NCBI RefSeq assembly: GCF_023715145.1
Contig: NZ_JAMBNP010000001.1
Coordinates: 124,001-188,000, forward strand
Length of the DNA stretch: 64,000 nt
Source: Paenibacillus glycanilyticus
GTDB taxonomy: Bacteria; Bacillota; Bacilli; Paenibacillales; Paenibacillaceae
Reading direction: 5' to 3'
The translations under genes and the position numbers were made by a program. Below the pieces are notes generated by a model. The model saw only the letters and a program-made list of their open reading frames with translations. It did not search any database and was not told the DNA's origin. Of the stretch, positions 1-8,330 are shown piece after piece (positions within the stretch are counted from its first letter, which is position 1; every line of letters begins with the position of its first letter).

Positions 1-497
1 GCAAAATCCGGAGATACGCGCGCAATGACCTGTTCGAAGACAACGCCGCGCTCGCCCTGGAAGCGAACCTTCAGAAGCTGCTTGTCCGCAATGCCCCATT
101 TGTCGGCATCACTGGTATGGAAATGAATGTGACGGGCAGCAACAATAACGCCTTCTTCAATCGTTACTTCGCCTGCAGGTCCCTTGAGCGTAATCCCGGC
201 AGAACCTTTAATATTTCCGGATTCTCGAACTGGCGGGTTAATGCCAAGAGAGAATGCATCCGTGCGCGATACTTCCAGCTGTGTTGCCGGACGCACCGGT
301 CCGAGTATTCTTACTTTCGGGAAAGAGCCTTTTGGTCCGATTACGGCAACCGTCTCGTTCGCCGCATATTGTCCAGGCTGCGACAATGGTTTTGCAACCG
401 TCAGCTCGCTGCCTTCTCCGAATAATATAGCGACATGCTCCGCAGAGAGATGAATATGTCTTGCCGATACGCCTACGGGCACCAATTTTTGTTCCAT
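1..497 (-). CDS. pduL: Phosphate propanoyltransferase, PduL family (partial, 3' end outside window)
   Basis: PduL-family phosphotransacylases move an acyl group between CoA and phosphate. The visible 165 residues begin MEQKLVPVGVSARHIHLS, the metal-binding H-x-H-L-S signature of the family. They continue with LSQPGQ, a GPKG..VRILGP stretch, SRTDAF.LGINPPVR and a second ARHIHF histidine motif near residue 145. This is the usual order of the two beta-barrel repeats. The ATG at 497 has an AAAGGAG site about ten bases upstream. The C-terminus runs off the window. No shell or signature enzyme of a microcompartment is visible, so this may be a housekeeping form. A terminator separates it from korB, whose enzyme makes acyl-CoA. 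Family call is firm; substrate is not known. Confidence 0.9.
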   Translation of the reverse strand, partial: MEQKLVPVGVSARHIHLSAEHVAILFGEGSELTVAKPLSQPGQYAANETVAVIGPKGSFPKVRILGPVRPATQLEVSRTDAFSLGINPPVRESGNIKGSAGITLKGPAGEVTIEEGVIVAARHIHFHTSDADKWGIADKQLLKVRFQGERGVVFEQVIARVSPDF

Positions 498-528
498 GTG
501 ATTCTACTCCTTTGTATCCATTGCATAG

Positions 529-568
529 TAAAAGCATACGGCGATTTTTGTTAAAAAAGCCGTATGCT
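529..568 (-). terminator. Intrinsic terminator after korB
   Basis: On the minus strand AGCATACGGC pairs perfectly with GCCGTATGCT (10 bp, 16-base loop), followed by TTTTA. It lies 12 bases after the korB stop and upstream of pduL. Confidence 0.75.
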
Positions 569-579
569 CATCATACCAT

Positions 580-1449
580 TTATTTAAATTCAGCTACAAG
601 TTTATTGAAATGTTCTTCCGACAAGGCAAGATCCTGCTTCGACAGAGCTTCCGAGCCGAAGCCGCTGATCATGTCTTCATAAGACTTGCGCTGCGTATTC
701 TGATAGATCAGACCCGTCAGCATGCCGTTTGTTTCCATGATTTTATTCATGGCCGCAACGCGGTTCGATGGATCGTAATCCGGGAATTGCTGCTCCAGAT
801 TCACGATATTTTCTTTGAACCAGTCGTACGTGTTGATTTTATTGAACGTTACGCATGGGCTGAACACGTTGATGAGCGAGAAGCCTTCATGCTTGATTCC
901 CGCCTCGATCAATGCCGTCAGCTGCTTCAAGTCGCTGGAGAACGATTGAGCCACGAAGGTTGCCCCTGCGGACATTGCAATCTCAAGCGGCGACAAGGTC
1001 GACTCGATGGAGCCTTCCGGCGTCGATTTGGTCTTGAAGCCTTCCGCGCTCCGCGGAGACGTTTGGCCTTTTGTCAGACCGTAGATCTGGTTATCCATAA
1101 CGATGTACGTAATGTTCAGGTTGCGGCGGATCGCATGAACCGTATGGCCCATCCCGATCGCGAAGCCGTCGCCGTCACCGCCGGATGCGATAACGGTCAG
1201 CTCGCGGTTAGCAAGCTTAACGCCTTGCGCAATTGGCAATGCGCGTCCGTGGATCCCATGAAGCCCGTAAGCATTGATATAGCCGGAGATACGGCCGGAG
1301 CAGCCGATACCCGAAATAACCGCAAGCTCTTCCGGTTCAAGGCCTACGTTAGCCGCTGCACGCTGGATCGCCGCCTGGATGGAGAAGTCTCCGCAGCCCG
1401 GGCACCAGTTCGGCTTCACATTATTTCTAAACTCTTTAAATGTTGCCAT
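580..1449 (-). CDS. korB: 2-oxoacid:ferredoxin oxidoreductase, beta subunit
   Basis: This is the thiamine-diphosphate subunit of a 2-oxoacid:ferredoxin oxidoreductase, which oxidatively decarboxylates a 2-oxoacid (probably 2-oxoglutarate) to acyl-CoA while reducing ferredoxin. The 289-residue protein has WCPGCGD at 15-21 and the TPP/Mg motif GDGDGFAIG starting at 91, closed by the conserved MDNQIYGLTKGQ segment. The ATG at 1449 follows the korA stop by two bases and has AAGGAG upstream; an in-frame ATG seven codons earlier lies inside korA and is less likely. It forms a two-gene operon with korA, as in Bacillus cereus-type genomes. Substrate (2-oxoglutarate versus pyruvate) is inferred from family, not shown. 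Confidence 0.93.
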   Translation of the reverse strand: MATFKEFRNNVKPNWCPGCGDFSIQAAIQRAAANVGLEPEELAVISGIGCSGRISGYINAYGLHGIHGRALPIAQGVKLANRELTVIASGGDGDGFAIGMGHTVHAIRRNLNITYIVMDNQIYGLTKGQTSPRSAEGFKTKSTPEGSIESTLSPLEIAMSAGATFVAQSFSSDLKQLTALIEAGIKHEGFSLINVFSPCVTFNKINTYDWFKENIVNLEQQFPDYDPSNRVAAMNKIMETNGMLTGLIYQNTQRKSYEDMISGFGSEALSKQDLALSEEHFNKLVAEFK

Positions 1450-1451
1450 GA

Positions 1452-3185
1452 TTAGTCCAACTCCTTGCACGCTTTATAAACTTCCGATGGCAGGAACGGA
1501 TTGCCGTCATATTTCAGCAAGCTGCGGATTTTCTCCGCGAAGCCCGCATGCATTTTAATCTGGCCGGCGAGCTGTGCCGTCGCGTTATTTTCGATGACTA
1601 CGACCTTTTTCGCTTGCTGCAAATGCGGGAGCAATTGCTCCGTAGGGAACGGATGAATCTGACGGATGGTAATATGGTTCGTTGTAATGCCGTCATTCGC
1701 AAGCCATTCGCGGGCTTGATCAATCGTACCGCCCGTAGAACCCATGCCGATGACAAGAAGATCCGGCGTCTCGTTAGGCGCGTCCGTGCGAAGACCGTCG
1801 CGTACCAGCAGACCGTTCAATTTGTTCAGACGTTTATCCATCATTTGCTGACGGTTCACGGCGCTTTCGGAAGGACGGCCCATTTCGTCGTGCTCGACGC
1901 CCGTCACATGGTGAATGCCGTTCTTCGCGCCAGGCAGCACGCGCGGAGACACGCCGTCTTCCGTCAACTCATAACGTTTGAACAGCTGCTGCGGCGCAAG
2001 CTCAGGCGCGTCTTGAACGAGCTTGCCGCGGTTGATTTGGATCGAGTTGTAATCAAACGGCTCGCAAGATTGCTTGCCGAGAGACAACTGCAGATCCGTC
2101 ATCACAATAACCGGCACCTGATATTGCTCAGCCAGGTTAAAGGCTTCGATCATATCGTAGAAGCAGTCCTCAATCGACGCGGGAGCGATAACGATCTTCG
2201 GAATCTCGCCGTGAGTACCGTAGACCATGGCATTCAGGTCGGATTGCTCCTGCTTTGTTGGCAAGCCCGTAGAAGGACCGCCGCGCTGCGTATCCACGAT
2301 GACAAGCGGAGTCTCGGTCATGCCGGCAAGGCCAATCGCTTCCATCATCAGCGACAGACCGGGACCTGCGGATGCGGTCATTGTCCGTACACCTGCATAG
2401 TTCGCGCCAATGGCCATTGTAACGGCCGCGATCTCGTCTTCCGTTTGAACTACGGTGCCGCCAAGCGCAGGAAGCTTCTTAATAAGATATTCCATAATCT
2501 CGGAAGCGGGAGTAATCGGGTAAGCCGACATTAATCGGCAGCCTGCTGCAACGCAGCCGAGACCAATCGCTTCGTTGCCGATCATAAACAGCTTTTGCTG
2601 GCCGTCCGCATCCTCAAGCTTGAACTCGTTAAGCGGCCCGCCAGCCTGCTCCAATACAAACTCCGCTCCGCGCTTAACCGCCTCGATATTTTTCTCGACG
2701 ATTGCCGCGCCCTTGCGTCCGAACTCTTCTTCTACTGCTTTATTAAATACTTCAAGCGGCAAACCGAGCAGCGCCCAGGATGCGCCAGAAGCAACCATGT
2801 TCTTCATTAGGGAAGTTCCAAGTTCTTCTGCCATTGCCGTAATCGGTACGGCAAACAGTCTTGCGTCGATTCCTTCAGGTACAACGGGATTAAACTTCGC
2901 ATCTGCCACGATAACGCCGCCGCTGCGAAGCTCTTTTGCATTCAAATCTATGCTTTCTTGGTCGAACGCCACGAGGATGTCCAGATCATCGGAGATAGCC
3001 CGGATCGGGTAGGTGCTGATTCGAATTTTATTATTTGTATGCCCGCCCTTGATTCGCGACGAGAAATGACGATATCCGTATAAATAATATCCAAGCCGGT
3101 TAAGCGCCGTGGAAAAGATCCGGTCCGTGCTTTCGACGCCTTCCCCTTGTTGCCCTCCGATCTTCCAAGACAATTGACTAATCAA
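1452..3185 (-). CDS. korA: 2-oxoacid:acceptor oxidoreductase, fused gamma-alpha subunit
   Basis: Partner of KorB. The first 180 residues (KIGGQQGEGVES onward) are the gamma domain that binds CoA and the rest is the alpha domain, with the conserved SAYPITPASEIMEYL near residue 220 and AGPGLSLMMEAIGLA downstream. This gamma-alpha fusion of about 580 residues is the normal length for the KorA type. The preferred start is TTG at 3185, nine bases after GAGGAG. The in-frame ATG at 3194 directly abuts that site and is probably too close. A weak promoter lies about 70 bases upstream. The four-cysteine ferredoxin (delta) domain is absent, as usual for this two-subunit type. Confidence 0.92.
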   Translation of the reverse strand: MISQLSWKIGGQQGEGVESTDRIFSTALNRLGYYLYGYRHFSSRIKGGHTNNKIRISTYPIRAISDDLDILVAFDQESIDLNAKELRSGGVIVADAKFNPVVPEGIDARLFAVPITAMAEELGTSLMKNMVASGASWALLGLPLEVFNKAVEEEFGRKGAAIVEKNIEAVKRGAEFVLEQAGGPLNEFKLEDADGQQKLFMIGNEAIGLGCVAAGCRLMSAYPITPASEIMEYLIKKLPALGGTVVQTEDEIAAVTMAIGANYAGVRTMTASAGPGLSLMMEAIGLAGMTETPLVIVDTQRGGPSTGLPTKQEQSDLNAMVYGTHGEIPKIVIAPASIEDCFYDMIEAFNLAEQYQVPVIVMTDLQLSLGKQSCEPFDYNSIQINRGKLVQDAPELAPQQLFKRYELTEDGVSPRVLPGAKNGIHHVTGVEHDEMGRPSESAVNRQQMMDKRLNKLNGLLVRDGLRTDAPNETPDLLVIGMGSTGGTIDQAREWLANDGITTNHITIRQIHPFPTEQLLPHLQQAKKVVVIENNATAQLAGQIKMHAGFAEKIRSLLKYDGNPFLPSEVYKACKELD

Positions 3186-3249
3186 AACGCCCATCTCCTC
3201 TTTTTGATGGCTTAGCCGCGTACACTACTAAGGCAATATCCAACAATAA

Positions 3250-3278
3250 TTTATATAATGAATAAACAGTCAAACCAA
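3250..3278 (-). promoter_or_regulatory. Candidate sigma-A promoter of korAB
   Basis: TTGGTT, 17 bases, TATAAA on the minus strand, in the 187-base AT-rich gap before korA. The -10 is a 5/6 match but the -35 is weak. Confidence 0.35.
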
Positions 3279-3372
3279 GTGTAAAGGTGTAGTTTCAAAA
3301 ATGCAAGATGTATACGCTTATGTTCTGATAATCATTTTCGATTGAATATATACCGTATGCAGATGAGACTTG

Positions 3373-4317
3373 CTATGCCGGCAAATGAGCGGATAGAAAT
3401 GTAAGCGCATTACCCGACAGAAACCGCTTGGTCTGCTCTTCGGAGTACCTTTTCAGCAGCGCTTCCCGCAGCCTGTACACCTCGCCGGGATGGGTTAATC
3501 CGTTCACATATTTGTCGATTCCGTCAAAATCGGAGCCCAGCATAATATGCTGCTCACCGCCTAGTCCTCCTACGTGATCGATATGCCTCAACACATGATC
3601 AACGCTAACCTGCTCCCCTTCCCCTACGAACCACGGCACATACGTAATGCCAATAAGCCCCTGCAGAGCAATAATCGCCTTAACCTGATCGTCCGTCAGA
3701 TTCCTCGGATGATTGAGAAGCGCTTTGGCGTTGGAATGGGAGGCGATAATCGTTCTGGAAGCCAGATCCGCAACATCCCAAAAGGCTCTTTCTGACAAAT
3801 GCGATACATCCACCAGTATGCCCAGTTTGTCGCATTCCGTGACGAAGGTCTTGCCCTTCGCCGTCAGTCCCCCTCCACGGGGCTCCATAACGCCGTCCGC
3901 GGCCCAATTCGCATGATTCCAGGTCAACCCTGCCGCACGAACTCCGAGGCGGTGGAGGAGCCTTAGAGCAGGTATGCTGCCCTGCAGACCGTCTACACCT
4001 TCCAAAGAAAGCAAGGCTCCGATTTTGCCCGCCGCCAAGCTTTCTGTCAGATCGGTCCGATTGCGGATCAGCATCATATCCGGACAAGTCAGTACCTGCT
4101 CGTAGAAAAGATCGATACTCTCTAGTATCGGCTCGATAGAGCCGTTAAGTTTCTCCGGTATGTAAACCGCAAAGGTTTGAAGCACGGCCCCCGATTCCTT
4201 TAATCGTTCATACGTTACATCAAGCAGCCCCGGTTCACTGCCTTGAAAAGTCAGATTCGGGTTGACCAGCAGCTTGCTCAGCACATCGCAATGGAAATCC
4301 GCTATACCAAAGGTCAT
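3373..4317 (-). CDS. Membrane-dipeptidase family peptidase (M19, renal dipeptidase-like)
   Basis: Zinc dipeptidase of the M19 family, cleaving dipeptides (some members accept D-amino acids at the C-terminal side). The 314-residue protein starts MTFGIADFHCD, giving the first H-x-D zinc motif at residues 9-11. It also has the bridging glutamate in SLEGVDG near 107, VDVSHLSERAFWD and IASHSNAKAL with further zinc histidines, and a final GSDFDGID. The ATG at 4317 is chosen because AAGGCGG lies ten bases upstream. A GTG seven codons earlier has a Shine-Dalgarno site only two bases away. It sits between spoVS and korA, as in B. cereus-type genomes. No signal peptide is seen, so it is probably cytosolic. 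Natural substrate unknown. Confidence 0.9.
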   Translation of the reverse strand: MTFGIADFHCDVLSKLLVNPNLTFQGSEPGLLDVTYERLKESGAVLQTFAVYIPEKLNGSIEPILESIDLFYEQVLTCPDMMLIRNRTDLTESLAAGKIGALLSLEGVDGLQGSIPALRLLHRLGVRAAGLTWNHANWAADGVMEPRGGGLTAKGKTFVTECDKLGILVDVSHLSERAFWDVADLASRTIIASHSNAKALLNHPRNLTDDQVKAIIALQGLIGITYVPWFVGEGEQVSVDHVLRHIDHVGGLGGEQHIMLGSDFDGIDKYVNGLTHPGEVYRLREALLKRYSEEQTKRFLSGNALTFLSAHLPA

Positions 4318-4360
4318 GTTATGAATTCCGCCTTTCACAACTCCATTAGCTCTAACAAAG

Positions 4361-4390
4361 CAAAAAACCTGTCTACTTCGTAAACAGGTT
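4361..4390 (-). terminator. Intrinsic terminator after spoVS
   Basis: Minus strand AACCTGT pairs with ACAGGTT, with a further TAC/GTA pairing above one mismatch, followed by six T. It should make spoVS largely monocistronic. Confidence 0.8.
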
Positions 4391-4440
4391 CCAATACCCG
4401 GTTCAACCCAGATCCGTACGTAAAGTCCGGATATTAGATT

Positions 4441-4701
4441 TTACCTAGGTTCAACAATCAGTTTTATCGCTGTTCGGTCTTCTCCATCAATGACAATGTC
4501 AGTAAATGCCGGCACACAGATTAAATCCACCCCGCTCGGAGCTACGAATCCTCGAGCAATCGCTACCGCTTTGATCGCTTGATTGAGTGCACCCGCCCCG
4601 ATGGCTTGCAATTCAGCGGCGCCGCGTTCACGCAAAACTCCGGCCAGCGCACCTGCAACGGAATTTGGATTGGACTTTGCTGAAACTTTTAATACTTCCA
4701 T
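4441..4701 (-). CDS. spoVS: Stage V sporulation protein S
   Basis: SpoVS is an 86-residue Alba-like protein needed for progress through stage V of sporulation (coat assembly and heat resistance in B. subtilis). The sequence MEVLKVSAKSNPNSVAGAL at the start and AIKLIVEPR at the end, and the full length of 86, match the family with no gaps. Shine-Dalgarno GAGGAGGTCC precedes the ATG. A sigma-H-type promoter lies about 50 bases upstream and a terminator follows, so it is probably a single-gene unit, as in B. subtilis where spoVS is sigma-H dependent. Likely binds nucleic acid; the ligand is not established. Confidence 0.97.
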   Translation of the reverse strand: MEVLKVSAKSNPNSVAGALAGVLRERGAAELQAIGAGALNQAIKAVAIARGFVAPSGVDLICVPAFTDIVIDGEDRTAIKLIVEPR

Positions 4702-4749
4702 GAAAAAGGACCTCCTCGGGAATGATGGATGGATTCCACTATTTAGATA

Positions 4750-4779
4750 GTATTCGAGAGAGGTTAAAAAATTCCTGCT
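4750..4779 (-). promoter_or_regulatory. Sigma-H-type promoter of spoVS
   Basis: Minus strand GCAGGAATT, 11 bases, CTCGAATAC. This fits the sigma-H consensus RnAGGAwWW - N11-12 - RnnGAATww except for the first base of the -10. Sigma-H control of spoVS is established in B. subtilis. Confidence 0.7.
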
Positions 4780-4840
4780 GACAATGCAATAACTTTCATA
4801 TCAATTCTGAATTGACTAAACTTTTCGAATATTCATATAA

Positions 4841-5638
4841 CTACTGCATGAGCAGCCAATCGTCTTCCGTAAGCCGTATTTTTTGAATTTTGGTGGCTTG
4901 CCCCGTGGCATCGTCAATCTGAACCGATACCGCGTGCAAATGCCAGTCGCCTTCGTCGACTACAAATCTTGTCGGAAGCTGTGTCAGAAACTTATGAAGA
5001 ACGGCATTGCGTTCCATGCCAAGCACGCCATCACGCGGCCCGGTCATGCCCACATCGGTTAAATAAGCGGTTCCGCCCGGCAAGATCCGGTCATCGTTGG
5101 TTTGAACATGAGTATGAGTTCCTACCACGATGGATGCCTGACCGGCCAAATGCCAGCCCATGGCGATTTTTTCGGAAGTCGCCTCTGCATGGAAGTCGAC
5201 CAGAATATTGTTCGTCTTCTCTTTAGCCACTGCAATCAGTTCGTCTGCCTTCCGGAACGGGCAGTCGATTGGAGGAAGGAATGTACGGCCTTGCAGGTTA
5301 ATGATAGCCAACTGTTTGCCGTTTGCTTTAATGTGTGCGTAACCTTGGCCTGGAGTTCCCTCCGGGAAGTTCGCCGGACGCACGATGCGCGGTTCTTCGT
5401 CTATCCATTCAAAGATGTCCTTATTGTCCCAAGTATGATTGCCCATTGTAATGCCGTGGACGCCCCATTCAAAAAACTCGCGGGCAATCGGCGCCGTAAT
5501 GCCGCGGCCAGCCGCCGCGTTCTCGCCGTTCACGATAATAATATGCGGATTGAATTTGCTCTTCAGTGCCGGCAGCACCTGCTTTAACGCTTTGCGTCCT
5601 ACACTGCCCACGATATCGCCAATAAATAATACGTTCAC
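4841..5638 (-). CDS. ymdB: TIGR00282-family metallophosphoesterase YmdB
   Basis: YmdB is a dinuclear-metal phosphodiesterase acting on 2',3'-cyclic nucleotides in vitro. In B. subtilis it influences biofilm, motility and RNA levels, and interacts functionally with RNase Y. The metal ligands are all in place: D8 (GDIVG), E39-N40 (NGENAA), N67-H68 (GNHTWD), a VDFHAEATSE histidine near 150 and GTHTHVQT near 175. Length 265 is normal. The start is GTG at 5638 with AAAGGAG seven bases upstream. It follows rny on the same strand, the usual pairing, but a strong hairpin terminator lies between them, so dosage of the two may differ. Confidence 0.95.
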   Translation of the reverse strand: MNVLFIGDIVGSVGRKALKQVLPALKSKFNPHIIIVNGENAAAGRGITAPIAREFFEWGVHGITMGNHTWDNKDIFEWIDEEPRIVRPANFPEGTPGQGYAHIKANGKQLAIINLQGRTFLPPIDCPFRKADELIAVAKEKTNNILVDFHAEATSEKIAMGWHLAGQASIVVGTHTHVQTNDDRILPGGTAYLTDVGMTGPRDGVLGMERNAVLHKFLTQLPTRFVVDEGDWHLHAVSVQIDDATGQATKIQKIRLTEDDWLLMQ

Positions 5639-5659
5639 TCTGCCACTCCTTTATTATGC

Positions 5660-5689
5660 AAAAAAAGTGGCTGACAAGCAGCCACTTTT
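5660..5689 (-). terminator. Intrinsic terminator between rny and ymdB
   Basis: AAAAGTGGCTG pairs with CAGCCACTTTT (11 bp, 5-base loop) and is followed by a run of seven T on the minus strand, only 21 bases before the ymdB start. A second hairpin without a T run (TTCCCCG/CGGGGAA, 5762-5783) lies just after the rny stop. Confidence 0.85.
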
Positions 5690-5814
5690 CGTTCTTGAAT
5701 TCTTAGGGTTTATAAGTTTTTCTCATAAACATGGCTTAGAATTCTCCGGATTGAATCGCGCTTCCCCGCCTAATGACGGGGAAAACCGATTCACCTTGCC
5801 ATTTTGCTTGTGAT

Positions 5815-7356
5815 CTACTTCGCATATTCAACTGCACGGGTCTCACGAATAACCGTAACTTTAATATGTCCCGGATAATCGAGTTCACTCTCGATCTTCT
5901 TCGTAATATCGCGTGCAAGCCGGAATGCTTCCGTATCGTCAATCTTCTCCGGTTGAACCATAACACGGACTTCGCGTCCTGCTTGAATCGCGAAAGACTT
6001 CTCTACGCCGTCGAACGACTCCGAGATATCTTCCAGCTTCTCCAGGCGCTTAATGTACGTTTCAAGCGTCTCGCGTCGTGCGCCAGGGCGCGCGGCAGAC
6101 AAGGCGTCTGCTGCTCCTACGAGCATTGCGATTACAGAAGTTGCTTCCACGTCACCATGGTGAGAAGCGATACTGTTGATAACAACAGGATGCTCCTTGT
6201 ACTTCTTCGCCAGCTCTACGCCGATCTCGACATGGGAGCCCTCGACCTCATGGTCAAGCGCTTTGCCGATATCGTGCAGAAGGCCTGCGCGCTTAGCAAG
6301 CGTAATGTCCTCGCCTAGCTCTGCAGCCATTAGGCCGGTCAAATAAGCAACCTCCATCGAGTGCTTCAGAACGTTCTGACCATAGCTTGTCCGGTACTTA
6401 AGACGTCCCAGAATTTTAATCAAGTCAGGGTGTAATCCATGAACCCCAACCTCGAAAGTAGCTTGCTCACCGTATTCGCGGATCCGCTCGTCCACTTCCT
6501 TACGGGACTTCTCGACCATTTCTTCAATGCGAGCCGGATGTATACGACCATCTGCAACAAGCTTCTCAAGTGAAGTCCGAGCAATTTCGCGTCTAATCGG
6601 GTCAAAGCCAGACAGAATGACCGCTTCCGGTGTATCGTCGATAATCAAATCGATACCAGTCAATGTTTCGAGTGCACGGATATTACGGCCCTCACGTCCA
6701 ATTATGCGACCTTTCATTTCCTCGTTAGGCAGCGTTACGACCGATACGGTCGTCTCTGCTACGTGATCCGCCGCACAACGTTGAATTGCGAGTGAAATAA
6801 TGTCCCGCGCCTTTCGATCGGCTTCTTCTTTTGCTTGCTGCTCGATCTCTTTGATCATCTGTGCTGTTTCGTGACGCACTTCCTGCTCCACATTCGACAA
6901 AATAATCGATTTCGCATCCTCCATAGTCAAGCTGGAGATACGCTCCAATTCACTAAGCTGCTGCTTGTAAATGGAATCAATTTGTTCTTGTGTTTCATCG
7001 ATCCGTTTCTCTTTGTTGGCCACTAGCTCTTCTTTGCGTTCGAGCGCTTCTATCTTTTTATCCAGCGACTCCTCTTTCTGGAGCAAGCGTCTTTCTTGAC
7101 GCAAGGACTCGTTACGCCGCTCACGGATGTCTTTCTCGGCTTCCGTACGGAGTTTGTGGATTTCATCTTTTGCTTCGAGCACGGTTTCCTTCTTTTGAGC
7201 TTCCGCTTCCTTCTTCGCATTCTCAACGATTACGACTGCGGCTTGCTCAGCGCTGGAAATTTTGGCTTCGGCAATAGACTTACGAATAAAATAACCAATC
7301 CCAAAGAAAATAACGCCAACAACGAGACAGATCAACACCGTCCAAATAGGGTCCAT
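5815..7356 (-). CDS. rny: Ribonuclease Y
   Basis: RNase Y is the membrane-anchored endonuclease that starts mRNA decay in Firmicutes. The 513 residues show an N-terminal transmembrane helix (about 4-24, [20 protein letters not shown]), a long charged coiled coil to about 200, a KH domain ([15 protein letters not shown]) and an HD domain with [13 protein letters not shown]. The chosen start is ATG (MDPIWTV) at 7356. A GTG three codons earlier overlaps the Shine-Dalgarno GAGGAGGTG and is rejected. It has its own good sigma-A promoter overlapping the end of recX. Downstream ymdB is separated by a terminator. Together with pnp and rnjB this window carries three major RNA-decay enzymes. Confidence 0.98.
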   Translation of the reverse strand: MDPIWTVLICLVVGVIFFGIGYFIRKSIAEAKISSAEQAAVVIVENAKKEAEAQKKETVLEAKDEIHKLRTEAEKDIRERRNESLRQERRLLQKEESLDKKIEALERKEELVANKEKRIDETQEQIDSIYKQQLSELERISSLTMEDAKSIILSNVEQEVRHETAQMIKEIEQQAKEEADRKARDIISLAIQRCAADHVAETTVSVVTLPNEEMKGRIIGREGRNIRALETLTGIDLIIDDTPEAVILSGFDPIRREIARTSLEKLVADGRIHPARIEEMVEKSRKEVDERIREYGEQATFEVGVHGLHPDLIKILGRLKYRTSYGQNVLKHSMEVAYLTGLMAAELGEDITLAKRAGLLHDIGKALDHEVEGSHVEIGVELAKKYKEHPVVINSIASHHGDVEATSVIAMLVGAADALSAARPGARRETLETYIKRLEKLEDISESFDGVEKSFAIQAGREVRVMVQPEKIDDTEAFRLARDITKKIESELDYPGHIKVTVIRETRAVEYAK

Positions 7357-7520
7357 CTTGTTCACCTCCTCGTTGCATTCACCAAGGCAACTGCTTGGGA
7401 TGATATTAGGTTTTTAGCCGGTTTCCATACCGATTGATTCTCTAACTTATTGACGAAAATAATCGTTTCAAATCAACTTTTGGAAGGAAAATTGATTTGA
7501 TATAAAAGGAATACAATTTT

Positions 7521-7550
7521 ATTTTATCTTTTGGCAAAATCAATTGTCAA
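7521..7550 (-). promoter_or_regulatory. Sigma-A promoter of rny
   Basis: TTGACA (perfect -35, made of the last codons of recX), 18 bases, TAAAAT. Gives a leader of about 155 bases before rny. Confidence 0.7.
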
Positions 7551-8220
7551 GCAAAAGCCCTTCATCCTCATCCGCCTGCTCGATTTCCGCTTCATCTATA
7601 GCCGCTTTTACGGCCTGTTTAACAGCATCCGTAGGAAAGCCTCGCCGCAATAAAAAAGCCATCAGCTTGTGTCGTTTCTCTCTATTCTCTCCCTTAAGAG
7701 AACGCCATTTCTTCTTCGCAGCATGGACAGCGGATGCTAGTTCGTCTTCCTTGTCGATGGAATCTAGCGCATCTGATGCTGCCTGATTCGATATGCCCCG
7801 CTGCTGCAGCTCCTGCTTAATCCACCGGCTGCCCTTCTGACTATAACGGATACGTTGCATGGCAAATTGCCGCGCATACTCTCCATCATCAACAATATGT
7901 TCCGATTCTAAACGTTCCAATGCATAAGCAATTGGTTCAGGCTCCAGCTCTTTGCGACGCAAATACTGCTCGATCTGTTTGCGGGTTCTCGCTTGAAAGC
8001 CCAGATAATAGACTGCGAGCGCATAAGCCCTGTACCGGTCATCCTCATCCGTTATTACCGTGATCTCATCGCTCGTTAGCGCCTTGCCCTTCAATAGCTG
8101 GTACTTGATCAATATATCCTCATGTACGGAAAACAACGCTTCTTCCTGGCCATTCGTATAGATGTTGTAACGTTTACGCTCCTTGCGGTCCTGCGTAACC
8201 GCCGTTATCTCAATAATCAT
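7540..8220 (-). CDS. recX: Regulatory protein RecX
   Basis: RecX binds RecA filaments and modulates recombinase activity. The 226-residue product has the typical arrangement of helical repeats with YRAYALAVYYLGFQARTRKQIEQYL, the RLESEHIVDDGEYARQF motif and a second copy-like segment RYSQKGSRWIKQELQQRGI. Long forms of this size are normal in Firmicutes. The ATG at 8220 is preferred (CGGAG ten bases upstream); an in-frame GTG lies three codons earlier. It directly follows recA, an arrangement common in bacteria but different from B. subtilis, where recX is elsewhere. A moderate terminator lies between the two, so coexpression would need read-through. Confidence 0.92.
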   Translation of the reverse strand: MIIEITAVTQDRKERKRYNIYTNGQEEALFSVHEDILIKYQLLKGKALTSDEITVITDEDDRYRAYALAVYYLGFQARTRKQIEQYLRRKELEPEPIAYALERLESEHIVDDGEYARQFAMQRIRYSQKGSRWIKQELQQRGISNQAASDALDSIDKEDELASAVHAAKKKWRSLKGENREKRHKLMAFLLRRGFPTDAVKQAVKAAIDEAEIEQADEDEGLLLDN

Positions 8221-8247
8221 CCAGGACACACTCCGTTCATTTTGGCG

Positions 8248-8281
8248 AAATAGAAACAACGCCGCCCTCTAAGGGACGGCG
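8248..8281 (-). terminator. Probable terminator after recA
   Basis: Minus strand CGCCGTCCC pairs with GGGCGGCG (one bulged T), followed by TTGTTTCTATTT. A second perfect hairpin, ACTTTCGC/GCGAAAGT, lies nearer the recA stop without a T run. Confidence 0.55.
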
Positions 8282-8330
8282 CTGCTCCTAGCTTATTAAC
8301 TCAACTTTCGCAGCAGCGAAAGTAAAATGA

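Noticed and set aside
117..537. Open frames on both strands over the first 540 bases
   Set aside because: They conflict with the clear PduL reading frame (1-497, minus strand), which has the family motifs.
5762..5783. TTCCCCG/CGGGGAA hairpin after rny as the main terminator
   Set aside because: It has no T tract on either strand; the hairpin at 5660-5689 with seven T is the better terminator.
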